64,000 bases of DNA from assembly GCF_037042905.1 (NCBI RefSeq), contig NC_087247.1, positions 44,942,420 through 45,006,419 on the forward strand, in the 5' to 3' direction. Below, one piece after another: positions 1-10,037 of this stretch. The stretch's first letter is position 1, and each line of letters starts with the position of its first letter. The translations under genes were made by a program, and so were the position numbers. The notes under the pieces were generated by a model. The model was given only the letters and a program-made list of their open reading frames with translations. It had not been told where the DNA came from and ran no database searches. The stretch comes from Lytechinus pictus. Its lineage: Eukaryota; Echinodermata; Echinoidea; Temnopleuroida; Toxopneustidae.

Positions 1-967
1 CCGAATAAATGCAATGTAATCAGAGTTACTTTTTCTAAAAATCCACCATTACCTAATCTATTGCATATTGGTGACACTTCTCTGCAATATTCAGAAACTG
101 TTAAAATACTTAGTGTCTATATTCAGTCAAACTTAAAATGGGATAAACAAATTTCAGATATTATAAAAAGGTGTAACAAAAAAATGTATATGTTCAGACT
201 TGTCAAACAATATAAACTCCCTATGTCAGACCTTGTTCAAATTTACATTGGATATATTCGTCCAATATTGGAGTATTGTGTACCGGTATTCAACGGAGCA
301 CTAACTGCTAAACAGGTAAAAGACTTAGAAAAAATACAAAAAAGAGTTTGCAAAATAATTCTTGGCTCAGATTATATAGACTATGAAGATGCACTAACAA
401 AATGTGGATTAGAATGTCTTGAAAGAAGACGAAAAAAAACTGTGTATGGAGTTTGCTAAATCTCTTTTAAAAAACCCTCACTGTAACAACTGGCTACCAA
501 AAAGAAAAAATATCTCAATCTCATTAAGAAGTGTTCCAAACTTTGCTCAGATAAAATGCAAAACTGATCGTTTTAGAAAAAGTGCAATACCTTATTTCAT
601 TGATTTACTAAATTCTAAATAAATTTCTACGTTCATACCCTTGAAGTCAACTCAAATCTTTGCCATTGTTTTAGTCTCCATTTCAATCCAATTGATATTT
701 GAATTTTTAATTGTCTAATATTCATCACTTTCAATATTGTATTTCCATTCTATTTTATTATGTTGAATGAATTTTTATGTACACTTGCTCTTTAAAAATT
801 ATTTATTATCTATGTACATTACAGTACATGTTTAAATTGTAATTGTTGCTTTTATCCATGACTTGTGAACATTTTATTGTAAACATGCTAACTTCAGCCT
901 TCTGGCTGTGTAACATGTATTGTTTTTATACGAAATAAACCATGATTGAATTGAATTGAATTGAATT
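1..967 (+). mobile_element. 3' end of a non-LTR retrotransposon (LINE), with a frameshift
   Basis: The reading frame is open from base 1 and encodes the C-terminal end of a LINE reverse transcriptase polyprotein, with the typical segment around IRPILEYCVPVF followed by a leucine/lysine-rich tail. At about 430-440 a run of eight A's breaks the frame; the homologous tail continues in another frame from about 419 to the TAA at 622. A 3' UTR of about 320 bases follows and ends in a TTGAA microsatellite (about 942-967), as many LINE 3' ends do. The catalytic RT core lies left of the window or is missing. It is a dead fragment. The clade is not certain; CR1/L2-like is most likely. Confidence 0.75.
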
Positions 968-1960
968 CATCTCTTGTCCTGTTTTGCGCCCTCAGTTTGA
1001 AATTTTGAATGACACTTATGTTTCTTTATAATTCAAAATGAAGCGCTTCAGGATAAGTCAGAGAAATTAGGCAACCTTTTTTTTAATATAATTTCAATAA
1101 ATCACAGAAGTTTCAACTTTTTGCGCACTATTTTCCTTGTAATGAAGTTCAATAATCTTAGAAAATCAATTGAATTAGAGCCGATTGGGTATTAGAGATA
1201 TCTGCATTTGATGAAACGTCCGACCGTTGAAATTTCAGAGTTTCATTGCTCTGCGCGGGGAGAATTATCTTCCTCCCGGCATATACACTATTTCTCCTCT
1301 GTTTTGCGAGTTAGAGATATGCAATGTCGCTAAATTGTTTCTAATCAAATCTGATCTTTCCAAGGGAAGTATTCAATATCTTAGAGAATACCCTTTTCTC
1401 GGGACCCTTTTCTTTGCAAAAAAAATTGATAAAACGCTTTAGCTTCTGCGCTTCGCGCGGGGTTATTACTATTTTAATTTCCTCCATTGTATTCCTTTTT
1501 TGTGCGTTCACAATCACTTTTGAAAACAAGGTTCAAAATCACAATATAGTTAACTGAATTGGAGCTGATATAGGTAGAGACAAGAAAAACGGCTCCTTTT
1601 CATTTTAATTTATGAAACACCAAAAGCTTCGAGCAGGAGGGGGAAACTACCCATCCCTGCACCGCTTCACGCGCTCTGTAAGTGTTGGCACCGGTTGGCA
1701 CGCTTCGCGTGCATTTACCGCCCCCTCCAAAATGAAATCCTGGCTACGCGGTTGGGCGTGGAGGAGACATGGGAGAATTGACATAAGCCTATAGTTTGCT
1801 TATTGCTTTACCCGGCTTCACCCGAGGAAAGCGGTCTATACACTTTCAAGTGCCTCAACTATGGCCACAAATCAAAATTCTGTTCTTCTGTGACAAATTA
1901 TTGAGTTGCCGGCAAGGAAGACCTAGCCGTTAATGATGGCAACATTATCAAACTTTGGAT
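968..1960. other. Stretch with no recognised gene
   Basis: Only short open frames without recognisable protein similarity are present. Parts (about 1230-1290 and 1440-1460) repeat a GCGCGGGG-type motif next to TTCCTCC and may be remains of an old repeat. No splice-bounded coding exon could be supported. Confidence 0.4.
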
Positions 1961-1961
1961 C

Positions 1962-2086
1962 TAGAGGGGGGGTTGGGGGGGTTGCAACCCCCCCAAAAAA
2001 AAAAAATCCGGGGACCATTTTTTAAAATCTTATCTTTTTTTTTAAACTTGTAATTTTATTTTATTCTATTTCTATGTATTTATTTA

Positions 2087-2132
<46 letters not shown>

Positions 2133-2465
2133 TCTTTTTGGGGGAGGGGGGGGGGTTGGGCGAACAAATGTCACAGAGTCCCTTGCCCCCCCCCCAATCA
2201 GCTTTTTTGAGGACACGGGCCACCGCCGAAGTGACAAGCTAGGCCTGCAGCGTTGCCGATTCTCATCCCCAAAATCCCCACATTAAAAATAAAACGCCAT
2301 TTTCACACAGATTTTCAAAAATTTTCCCTACTGCGGGAGGGGGGGACACCCCCCTCCCACACCCTCCCCCCTCGCTCGCTCCGCTCGCTTGGACTCGGTC
2401 GCTACGCTCCCTCGCATACCACCCCAACCCCCCCCCCTTTATAAAAAGCTGGATCCGCCCCTGAA
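1962..2465. repeat. G/C-homopolymer-rich interspersed repeat with TTA microsatellite
   Basis: The segment starts with runs of G (about 1966-1981) and C, contains a TTA triplet run at about 2085-2130 and ends with C-rich stretches, a CGCTCGCTCCGCTCGC-like patch and GGATCCGCCCCTGAAGTG. The poly-G and poly-C ends are in inverted arrangement, as in a MITE-like element. The open frames through it (2074-2286, 2253-2444) are low-complexity artefacts. Confidence 0.5.
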
Positions 2466-3180
2466 GTGCAAGTACAAAATATTGTATTGAAAACTGTATC
2501 TGTACATGTTTATTTCGTTTATTACCATTGCATGACGTACACTAATTTTGAAATTATCAAAAAATTAACTAATGATAGTTGTATTCACTTATCTGGTGGC
2601 AAAATCCCACGTTTTAAAAAGGGATTGGTTTTTACGTCACTAAATATTCGTGGCCTAATAATATAAGCAAAATAGACAATCTCAGGTATTTGCTTTCAGA
2701 TTCCATAAATGATATTGATTTCTTGGATATAAATGAGTAATTTTGTCATCAAACTATATGTAGGCCTAATGATGAAAATCTCCCTAGAAGTGTTTAATGT
2801 TGCACGAAATGACAGAACCCGCTCTGGCGGTGGCATTGTAGTTTATATCTAGAATCGACATAGATACACCAGACGTACAATTGAATTTGAGGATAGCAAT
2901 TTAGAAATAATTTGTTACAAGTACAAGACGTGTATGTAATCGGCTTATTACTGGCCGCCATCTACGAGAGCCGAAACTCTCTGACGTATTAGAAAGATTG
3001 CATTATTCCTCTGTACAGTGAACAATAATCGAAAAGTGTTTATTCTTGGTGACACAAACTGTGATTACTCGTGTAATGCTCGAAACAGCCTAAGAAATAA
3101 AATTCAAATAGGGTCATGTATCCGTACAATCTTAAACAGATTATAAACTCACCACTCACCAATACTCAAAGCTAATGAAA
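2466..3180 (+). mobile_element. Degenerate LINE endonuclease relic
   Basis: Translated pieces in several frames resemble the apurinic endonuclease domain of a LINE: TSLNIRGL near 2636-2660, then after stops RTRSGGGIVVYI near 2816-2851, then KVFILGDTNCDY near 3035-3070. These match in order the family's N-terminal strand, the G-G-x-A/V-x-Y motif and the GDxN catalytic motif. Stops and frameshifts separate them, so this is dead. No RT follows. Confidence 0.6.
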
Positions 3181-3925
3181 GCAGACTAAAAACAAAGGTT
3201 TTTTTCATCCTCACATAAATCGGGTTTGAAATGTCTCAGTCGGATATTCAGTGTTTTTTAATGTGGTCGTTGACATGCAACTTTGTCATTTCATTTTGAT
3301 TTTCCTTCAATGGATAGTAATGAAGGTGTACTATATTGTGTAGGCCTACTTTAGTGAAAAGTTGTCGAAAGAATTATTGTGCTTACTGCATAAAAGAGAG
3401 ACTGCCGAGGAGGTGCGGGTATGTAGTTTGCAAACATATTTGACATTGATTTTATACAAATTTATTGCTTATACTGTCCGAAATCTAAATTGCCTAAATC
3501 CATGTACGTAAAGCTTACATTGCATAAGGGAAAAACGACAATGTTTTGGTAAACCATGTTGAATGGTACGTTAAAAAGAGATAATACTATAGTACTATCC
3601 CGGATATATTCATATTCAGTGTAGGGTGCTCGCTCGGTCGCTCCATTCAAAAGGACATTCATCTGTTCATGCCTAAATAAGAAAATGTATGTGATTTCAA
3701 TACATACTGCATGGATCTTTAATCATTCTTTTCCTAGGTGATTACTGAGTATGACAAGGTATTTGATCCAAGGCAACACCAAAATACTACTGTACCAAAG
3801 TACACTGAACAGGTATATTTATTATCTTATGTTGTTACCGTTATGTTCATATCATGTAGATAATACCCTACAATTTGAACAGTTCTATAACTGCAAGACA
3901 TATCTCTCAGAATTATAGTATTAAA
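3181..3925. other. Stretch with no recognised feature
   Basis: AT-rich sequence with short, unsupported reading frames on both strands. No repeat boundary, RNA gene or exon could be identified. Confidence 0.35.
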
Positions 3926-4197
3926 GGGATGGTTCATGCAGGCTGGAGATATTTTATATTTCAATAAATAGAGTAAAATTCACAAAACAAAACGCTGAAA
4001 TATGCCATGTTCTGCCTGCTCGACACTAGCGTACCTACGGGGGGGGCAGAGGGGGCACTCTGCCCCCCCCCCTGACGAGCCACAACCCATACAAAAGACA
4101 TATACCTGCCCCCCCCCCCTGACGAGCGTAAAAGACCTTTTTTGCCCCCCCCCTGACGAACTTGTAGACATTTAATGCACCCTGAAGAACCAGAAGA

Positions 4198-4230
<33 letters not shown>

Positions 4231-4380
4231 GCTTGTCAAATCTTTTGGCGGCCGATTTTGCCCCCCCTGTGGAAAATCCTAGGTACGCCACTGCTGCTCG
4301 ATCTCAAAGTTTGGGAGAAAAATGAGATGTAACCATTATACCAGTCATAAAGTACTATACATCAAACTGTAGGTAATTTA
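3925..4380. repeat. Fragment of the GGATGG-type MITE, interrupted at 4024
   Basis: The segment beginning AAAGGGATGGTTCATGCAGG (about 3925) is a diverged copy of the left end of the repeat also present at 5590-6077 and 37360-39010, including the stretch matching AATAGAGTAGAATTCAC. A second element (4024-4293) is inserted in it. The right half is not recognisable. Confidence 0.5.
4024..4293. mobile_element. hAT-like MITE with 8-bp target-site duplication
   Basis: The element begins CACTAGCGTACCTACGG and ends CCTAGGTACGCCACTG, which are imperfect inverted repeats of each other. The same 8 bases CTGCTCGA flank it at 4016-4023 and 4294-4301. The inside is C-rich, with repeated CCCCCCTGACGAGC-type units and a long T run (4201-4229). 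No transposase is encoded. An 8-bp duplication and CA-GTGGCGTA-like ends fit a hAT-derived non-autonomous element; the superfamily is an inference. Confidence 0.75.
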
Positions 4381-5589
4381 TTTAGCATTGAGATGACAAT
4401 CAATCTAGACTTTTTTTACCCTTAGGGATATTCCAATGGGAAAACAAAGGTGTCAGCGTCTCGAAAATATGGGTGGTTTTAGACCGTTTGCCGTAGCAAG
4501 AGTTGTGAACATGGGCACTTTCAAATGAACAGCGAGGCGTAAAGAGTGAATTAATTGAAATAATATTTACATCAAATTAATGGAATTGGACAAAGTTTTC
4601 ACACTATTATCAATCTGGTGTGAGATTATCAATAGTTATAAAGATATACCCGGATTTCTGCAATATTACGTTCATGAAAACCCCTGTTCCCTGTAGTGTT
4701 GAAGCTGTGAGTGGGGACTTTCGGACACTCAAATGCACGCGACTATATATAACCATTATGATTTTATCTATCAATGTATATGGCTCCTTGCTTTATAAGT
4801 CATAGGCAAGGACGTTTTTGGTACTATTGCATGCTGAAGGTACAGGAGCTATATTATATTTGCTCAACCCTGCAGGTATATCTACCATAATGGTACTGCA
4901 TATTAAGTCTCTTTTGTATAATTTTTTAGTCTTTCTTTTCTTTTACATTGTAGTTATTTTTCCAATTCTAATCGAATTTATTTTATTTTTATTTATTCGA
5001 TACAGCATACTGTATTTAATTATTATTTTTATTTTGTTATGTGTATTTATATAAATTCATATACAAACATATATTTTGTATTGATTTAGAATATTTGTTT
5101 TCTGTAATGAGCCAGACAATGTATGCCATTTTTAATGAATGATCATTAAAGACTTCTACAATACAAAAATAAAATATTCCCTTTCGTCCCCTTAGCGAAA
5201 AATAGAATTTACCTAGTTCAAGTGACAGAGGTCAATATTTTATCCATCACAATCAGCACTTGAATTGCGTGTAATTATAATCAGCTATATGTTCCAACAA
5301 GGGGCATGATTATATCAAGCAATATTATCAGTTGGAGAGATAGGACGAAACATTTATCCAGGACACTAATTAATTTTATTGAGGTGTATCCTATAATTAT
5401 AGGGAGTGGTGGTCCATGTTTCCAGCCAACTAGCCTTGTAACTGAGTTTGGAAAAAATGTTTCATTCGAAGCCAGAGCTTTTCCCACCAGCGATGAAGGG
5501 AAGTCTAGTCTGCCATTCTTAGAAATTTGGTACATGTAATTAAAGTCTTATGTGTGATTTGGTTTATCCCCTTGTGTTTTATATAATAA
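4381..5589. other. Stretch with no recognised gene
   Basis: AT-rich sequence. The overlapping frames at 5281-5539 on both strands and the hydrophobic frame at 4818-5054 have no recognisable similarity and are not bounded by convincing start or splice contexts. Confidence 0.35.
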
Positions 5590-6077
5590 ATCTTAATACA
5601 TAGAGTAGAATTCACTGAGCAAAATGCCGAAAATTTCATCAAAATCGGTTAACAAATAATAAAGTTATTAAAGTTTAAAATTTAGCAATATTTTGTGAAA
5701 ACAGTCGTCATGAATATTCATTAGGTGGGCTGATGATGTCACATCTCCACTTTCCGTTTTCTTATGTTATTACATAAAATCATAACTTTTTCATTATTTC
5801 ATACATGTGTGAATAATATGTCTCCCTTATAATGAAATAAGTTGCAGCAATAAATATCTAATGCACTAAATCAGTTGTCAATCCAATTTGTCTAGTTCTT
5901 GGAGGAAAAAATTTGAATAAACTTAATTTCATATAATAAAATACAAAAGAACAAGTGGAGATGTGACATCATCAGCCCACCTAATGAATATTCATGACGA
6001 CTGTTCGGCATTTTGCTCAGTGAATTCTACTCTATTTATTAAGCTATACATACTTTCAGCCCGGACCATCCCTTTAA
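5590..6077. mobile_element. Palindromic MITE of the CCGGACCATCC family
   Basis: The two halves are inverted copies: ATAGAGTAGAATTCACTGAG near 5600 pairs with CTCAGTGAATTCTACTCTAT near 6020, and CATTAGGTGGGCTGATGATG near 5718 pairs with CATCATCAGCCCACCTAATG near 5967. The right end carries GGACCATCCCTTTAA; the matching left end is lost. No protein is encoded. Related copies are at 3925 and 37360-39010. Confidence 0.8.
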
Positions 6078-6191
6078 ATCCCAACTAGGTGATGACCGTC
6101 ATGCTCAGATTCTATTGTAATTATGAGAAAAAAGGGTTACGCCTACATAATGATTATCGTGATTACAAGTGTAGTTGCGTTAATCATCTGC

Positions 6192-6230
6192 GCCCCCCCT
6201 CCTCTCTCTCTCTCTCTCTCCCCCATCTCT
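6192..6230. repeat. CT microsatellite
   Basis: A run of C/T ending in about nine CT units. The surrounding 6078-6788 holds nothing else that I can identify and is probably intron of the amidase gene. Confidence 0.7.
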
Positions 6231-6788
6231 CGTACTGTTTGTAAAGATGGTCTTGTTACCATGGTTACAGAGTGAATAATTGAGTAGATTGCAAGAATTA
6301 GGTACACGCAAGAGGGCGCAATCTTGTGTTTGATCTCCCACAAGCTTTATACCACCACGCCCTCGAGAAAGTAATTTTTTTCTTCTCTCTTTTTTTTTAT
6401 GTGGCAGAATACGTCATTATTGTCTTGGCTTTCCCCAAGCTATAAATGTAAAAAGTATGACAGATCTTAAACTCCTATTTTATAACCGAAATCTCTATAG
6501 TTTGTTTATCAACATTCGTTTCAGTGTAGGCCTATTCTGATTTAATCATTACTAGGTTTTGTCTTACAGAGACATGCGAGAGATTCAAATCAGACTCACA
6601 CTGAGATGGTGACATTGACCTCAAATCGTGTAGGAAATTTATATATATCGCAATACGAATATGATTTTAATCGCAACGCTATGTAAGAGGGTGCCCTGGT
6701 TTGGAAGTATTTAAGAATATTCCAGATTTGTTTGCTTTTAAAATGTGTGTTTCCCGTTTATTTCCTCTCGTTATATAATTTATTTTAG

Positions 6789-7035
6789 AAACAGAATTTA
6801 TGAAGAAGTGCTTTGGGATGACTCTGAATACGATGGCGTTCTATTCGTCATCCCGCTCTCAGTGTCAATGCCGGCTTTATGTATAGACGGCTTGCCGGTC
6901 GGACTCATGTTCGTAGCGAAACACTTCGATGAAATCACAATCTTCAAAGTTGCTCAGGCTGTCGAGAATGATCAGAGACAACTGCAAGTGAAGATTAAAA
7001 GTTCTTTGATGAAAAGACCCCTCTGTCACATCTAA
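6789..7035 (+). CDS. Amidase-signature family protein, last exon only
   Basis: A polypyrimidine tract and TTTTAG at 6781-6788 precede an open frame that stops at TAA 7033-7035, encoding about 82 residues. The segment ALCIDGLPVGLMFVAKHFDE followed by VAQAVE matches the C-terminal part of amidase-signature enzymes (Ser-cisSer-Lys hydrolases), in which a G-L-P-x-G-L strand and a H/R-F-D-E helix start close the domain. The catalytic residues lie in earlier exons, which I did not find between 1 and 6788; they may be left of the window. The exon is entered in phase 2. The reading is free of stops and looks constrained, but it could also be the tail of a pseudogene. Which amidase (GatA-like, FAAH-like or other) cannot be said. 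Confidence 0.6.
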
Positions 7036-7286
7036 ACGATAGTTAGTGACGTCACCAGGCCCATTCTGTGACAATAATTTGAGAGAAGAATATAATACAG
7101 TCATTTTGGGCCTTATATGTCAATTATCTTCCTACAGACAAAGAAAGAAGGAGCCAGCAAACTAAAAACTAAGGTCATTATTTTTATCTTGCGTCTGATT
7201 CTATCTAAAATTCAAGCAATGTTTGTGATAAAGTACAGTCCACCCCAACAACAAAAATGATTTAAATAAAAAGAGAAAAATCCAAC
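7036..7286. other. Probable 3' UTR and a half-copy of a repeat
   Basis: No coding sequence. From about 7227 (CAGTCCACCCCAACA) the sequence resembles 20004-20100, including the shared AAAAGAGAAAAATCCAACAA, so part of a dispersed repeat starts here. An AATAAA lies at 7265-7270 inside it and could serve the amidase transcript. Confidence 0.35.
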
Positions 7287-7614
7287 AAGCATAATACACT
7301 CCCGGGGGGGCACTCGACCAAAAAAGTAGTGGGTATATGTGCCGCGGGCGAGACAAAAAACGGGGGCCTTGGAGCGGGCTTATTGTAAAAAGGAGGGTCC
7401 TCGGAACGGGCTTCGGAACGACAAATGTTTGTGAAAACGGGGGTCCTTGGAACGGGTCGACTGCGTGTGATTGCGTTTTCATCCCTATGGAACGGGCATA
7501 CGTGCATGCAGGTATAGCCCGGCGGCACGCGTGCGCCGGGTGCGCTACCGCAGATGCGATGGTCGGACAGCGCTCTGCGGCCGCTTTTCACCAAATGACT
7601 GCGGCTCATATAGC

Positions 7615-7876
7615 AGTAAAGAGGTGGGCCGATAACATAAATAATAATACACTCGCTATACACATATAAACTTCACACCGGGAGAAAGCCTTACCTTATT
7701 CTTATCCAGGCACTGTGACAGGTCCGCTACGACCGGGGGTTGGGTATGGAATGATGAATGGCGTGTGTAGTGTGTGTGTTGTACAGCTGACTGGTCTTGT
7801 GTTTGTTCCTCCCGCCGATGGGTCATGTGATGTTGTGTGCTTAATTACTACTAATCCCTACTAATCCCCTAACACC
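7615..7876 (-). repeat. 3' LTR of the gypsy-like element
   Basis: Identical by eye to 16582-16843 over all 262 bases. On the minus strand it begins (T)GGTGTTAGGGGATTAG and ends CCTCTTTACT. Confidence 0.9.
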
Positions 7877-7900
7877 ATACTTCCCCCCACCCTAAAAAAA
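7877..7900 (-). promoter_or_regulatory. Polypurine tract of the gypsy-like element
   Basis: On the minus strand the sequence just before the 3' LTR reads T7-AGGGTGGGGGGAAG, a purine run in the position expected for the plus-strand primer of an LTR element. Confidence 0.6.
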
Positions 7901-7998
7901 TTGGGTGGCCCATTTTCTATATAACTTAGCATAACTTGACATACTTAACATAAGGTAACCCTAAACATAAAACCATAAAATATACATCAACATACATT

Positions 7999-8230
7999 TG
8001 TTTTTCTTTTTTTTTTCTTGATCATATCTTTTTCTTTCCTTTTTTCGTATTCTTTGATCTTTTTTCTTTCTTTTCTTCTTTTGTTTTCTTTTTCTTTTCT
8101 CCTTCATTTTTTTTTTGTCTGTGATCTTTTTTCTTTTTCTTTTCTTCTGTAATCTTTTTATTTTCTTTTGAGATCTTTTTTTCTTTTCTTTGTGATCTTT
8201 TTTCTTTTCTTATTTTTTTTTCTTATTTGT
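7999..8230. repeat. Polypyrimidine tract with GATCTTTTTTCTTT units
   Basis: About 230 bases almost entirely T/C on the plus strand (purine-rich on the element's coding strand), with the unit (T/G)GATCTTTTTTCTTTTCTT repeated imperfectly at least five times. It lies between the integrase relic and the 3' LTR and is probably non-coding. Confidence 0.65.
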
Positions 8231-8477
8231 TCATGAACATAAATATAACACAAATACATACATCAATATATACATTGTACATCATTATCAATCATAAAAG
8301 ATATTCTTACCTTGTCTCTGCCTTGACATAAATTAAATAAGCTCACTGTGCTTATCTATGTACCTAAGTAAAAATAAACAAATATTTAAATCAATGAATA
8401 TATACATATAGGGTGTGATCAACCAACTAACTTATCTATTTTTATTAATATATAAACAATAAGGGATGCATACAAAA

Positions 8478-8983
8478 TTAATTGGGTAAATTATAGGTGA
8501 ACTTATAGGCATCCATTTTATATTGCTTGCATGCATTGAAATACACATCATATAAAATAAATCGATTTGCACAGTGGCAGGCAGAGACAGGTGCGAGGGA
8601 GTAGCATTGCCCGTTATTCGAGGCAATAGAGCTCCCTTGCTTTAATCTGCCATAACCAGGATTGATAATGAATTCAAGATGGACACGTTCCAAGGGGGCG
8701 CTCGCATGAAAACGTTTCGTAGGATGCCTCCCAGAACGGGTCGCTTTCTTGTTTTACAAGTTACACACCTGGCTATATGCAGATGTGAGTGTCTTCCGAC
8801 ATGCCGTATCGGTATTACCGAGATCGAGCTACCGATCCCAGCATGCCCTGCTGAAGGAGGATCATGACTAAGCCGGATGATGTAATGTCTTAGTGATTCA
8901 GGAATCATCATGACATCACGCTCATCCTTCTCCATCAAGATAACTCCTTCTCTATAAGGTAGAAGAGTTCCCCGTTTGTCCAC
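8478..8983 (-). pseudogene. Integrase remnant (zinc-binding domain) of the gypsy-like element
   Basis: The frame at 8642-8983 contains LSHDPPSAGHAG, then about 22 residues later CVTCKTRKRP, the His-His-Cys-Cys pattern of the retroelement integrase N-terminal zinc-binding domain. The spacing is shortened, suggesting a small deletion. A frame shift follows: the beginning of the core domain continues in the 8478-8693 frame as ERVHLEFI, in which the first acidic catalytic position appears as Glu or is displaced. The D-D-E core itself is missing. Confidence 0.6.
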
Positions 8984-9612
8984 AAAAACTTTCCCTCTGG
9001 CGGGAGGAGAAACAGAGTCTCTTCAGCCGGCTCTTTCTTGTCTGTTAACCACTTGCAGGGGGGCTCGAGGATTTGGTCTGGTTCCGCTTGATCTTGACGA
9101 TATTTTCAGAAGGCGGTTCCTCTGCCACCTCAGCCGGGTCAACTATTCGGATCTCAAATGAATTGGCTTTGTTGAAGGATACTTCCTTGCACATTACAGG
9201 GAAAGATTCAACAGCCGCCACATTTGGGACCCTTTGCCTTTGACTTAATGGCACATCATTGTCTACTCAATCGACAAAGTGTACCAATCTATTTCTTTTT
9301 AAGTAGAAACCTTCTCAACTCCTGTTCCCCTGGGGCCAGCCCCTCAATAGAGCGGCTCCAGGGATCCAGAAGGTGAAGAGTAGATCCGATTCATGAGTAT
9401 CCACAATGGGACACATTCTGAAGGTTCTACGTCAGGTCCTACACTCAAGACTTATAAGCCTCCCCAATCATATCACATTGTTTATGGATCTTCTCTTTGT
9501 ATGATTGGTAGGTCGTTACCATTCATAGTTAAGATAGCATTTGGGATGCTAATATTGGCATTGTGTTTTTGTAACAAGTCAACGCCAAACAACATCTCAT
9601 CTGCTATCGGAG

Positions 9613-9861
9613 CTACATAAATCTTCTCGCCGAGTATATTTGGGTACCCAGCTTGATATTGATAGGCCCTACCACCATGCCGTCCATTGTCATGTCTCGG
9701 CCAGCCCCCTTAAGGATTACACGCTTAAGGATGGGCGGCCGAGGCTGGAGGCATTTGAATAGCCTATCTGATATAATGGTGACAGCTGCCGCAGTGTCCA
9801 AAACAGATGTAATGGGCTCTTTGCCAACTGTCAACCCAACACTCAATGTTGAAGTAGACAC
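9613..9861 (-). pseudogene. Retropepsin-like protease remnant of the gypsy-like element
   Basis: The 82-residue frame has the aspartic protease pattern: VLDTAAAVTIIS (catalytic D-T-A followed by hydrophobic strands) and later LKGAGRDMTMDG with a hydrophobic flap-like stretch. The usual D-T/S-G is D-T-A here, a variant seen in some invertebrate gypsy elements. The frame differs from those of gag and the integrase relic, so several frameshifts are needed for a continuous pol. Another short frame at 9045-9254 may be a pol scrap and is not identified. Confidence 0.6.
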
Positions 9862-10037
9862 AATTCTACAAATGACTACTTAAATATCTTAATCTTTAAC
9901 CTCACCAGGAATGTCTGGTGGCCATGGTGGATTCCTCCAAGGAACATCTATTACCTCAGAGAATTTTGGGCTCCCTGGACTTGCTTGTGAGTCCGGTGCC
10001 CGCAAGCGGCCATGGTCTTGTTGCATGAGACTGTCCT

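Noticed and set aside
5281-5539. Mirrored frames of 84 and 77 codons on both strands
   Set aside because: No recognisable domain and no splice or start support; chance open frames in the same interval.
7262-7669. Overlapping long frames on both strands
   Set aside because: Lie in a GC-rich repeat with tandem CCTTGGAACGGG units, continuing into the LTR; no protein similarity.
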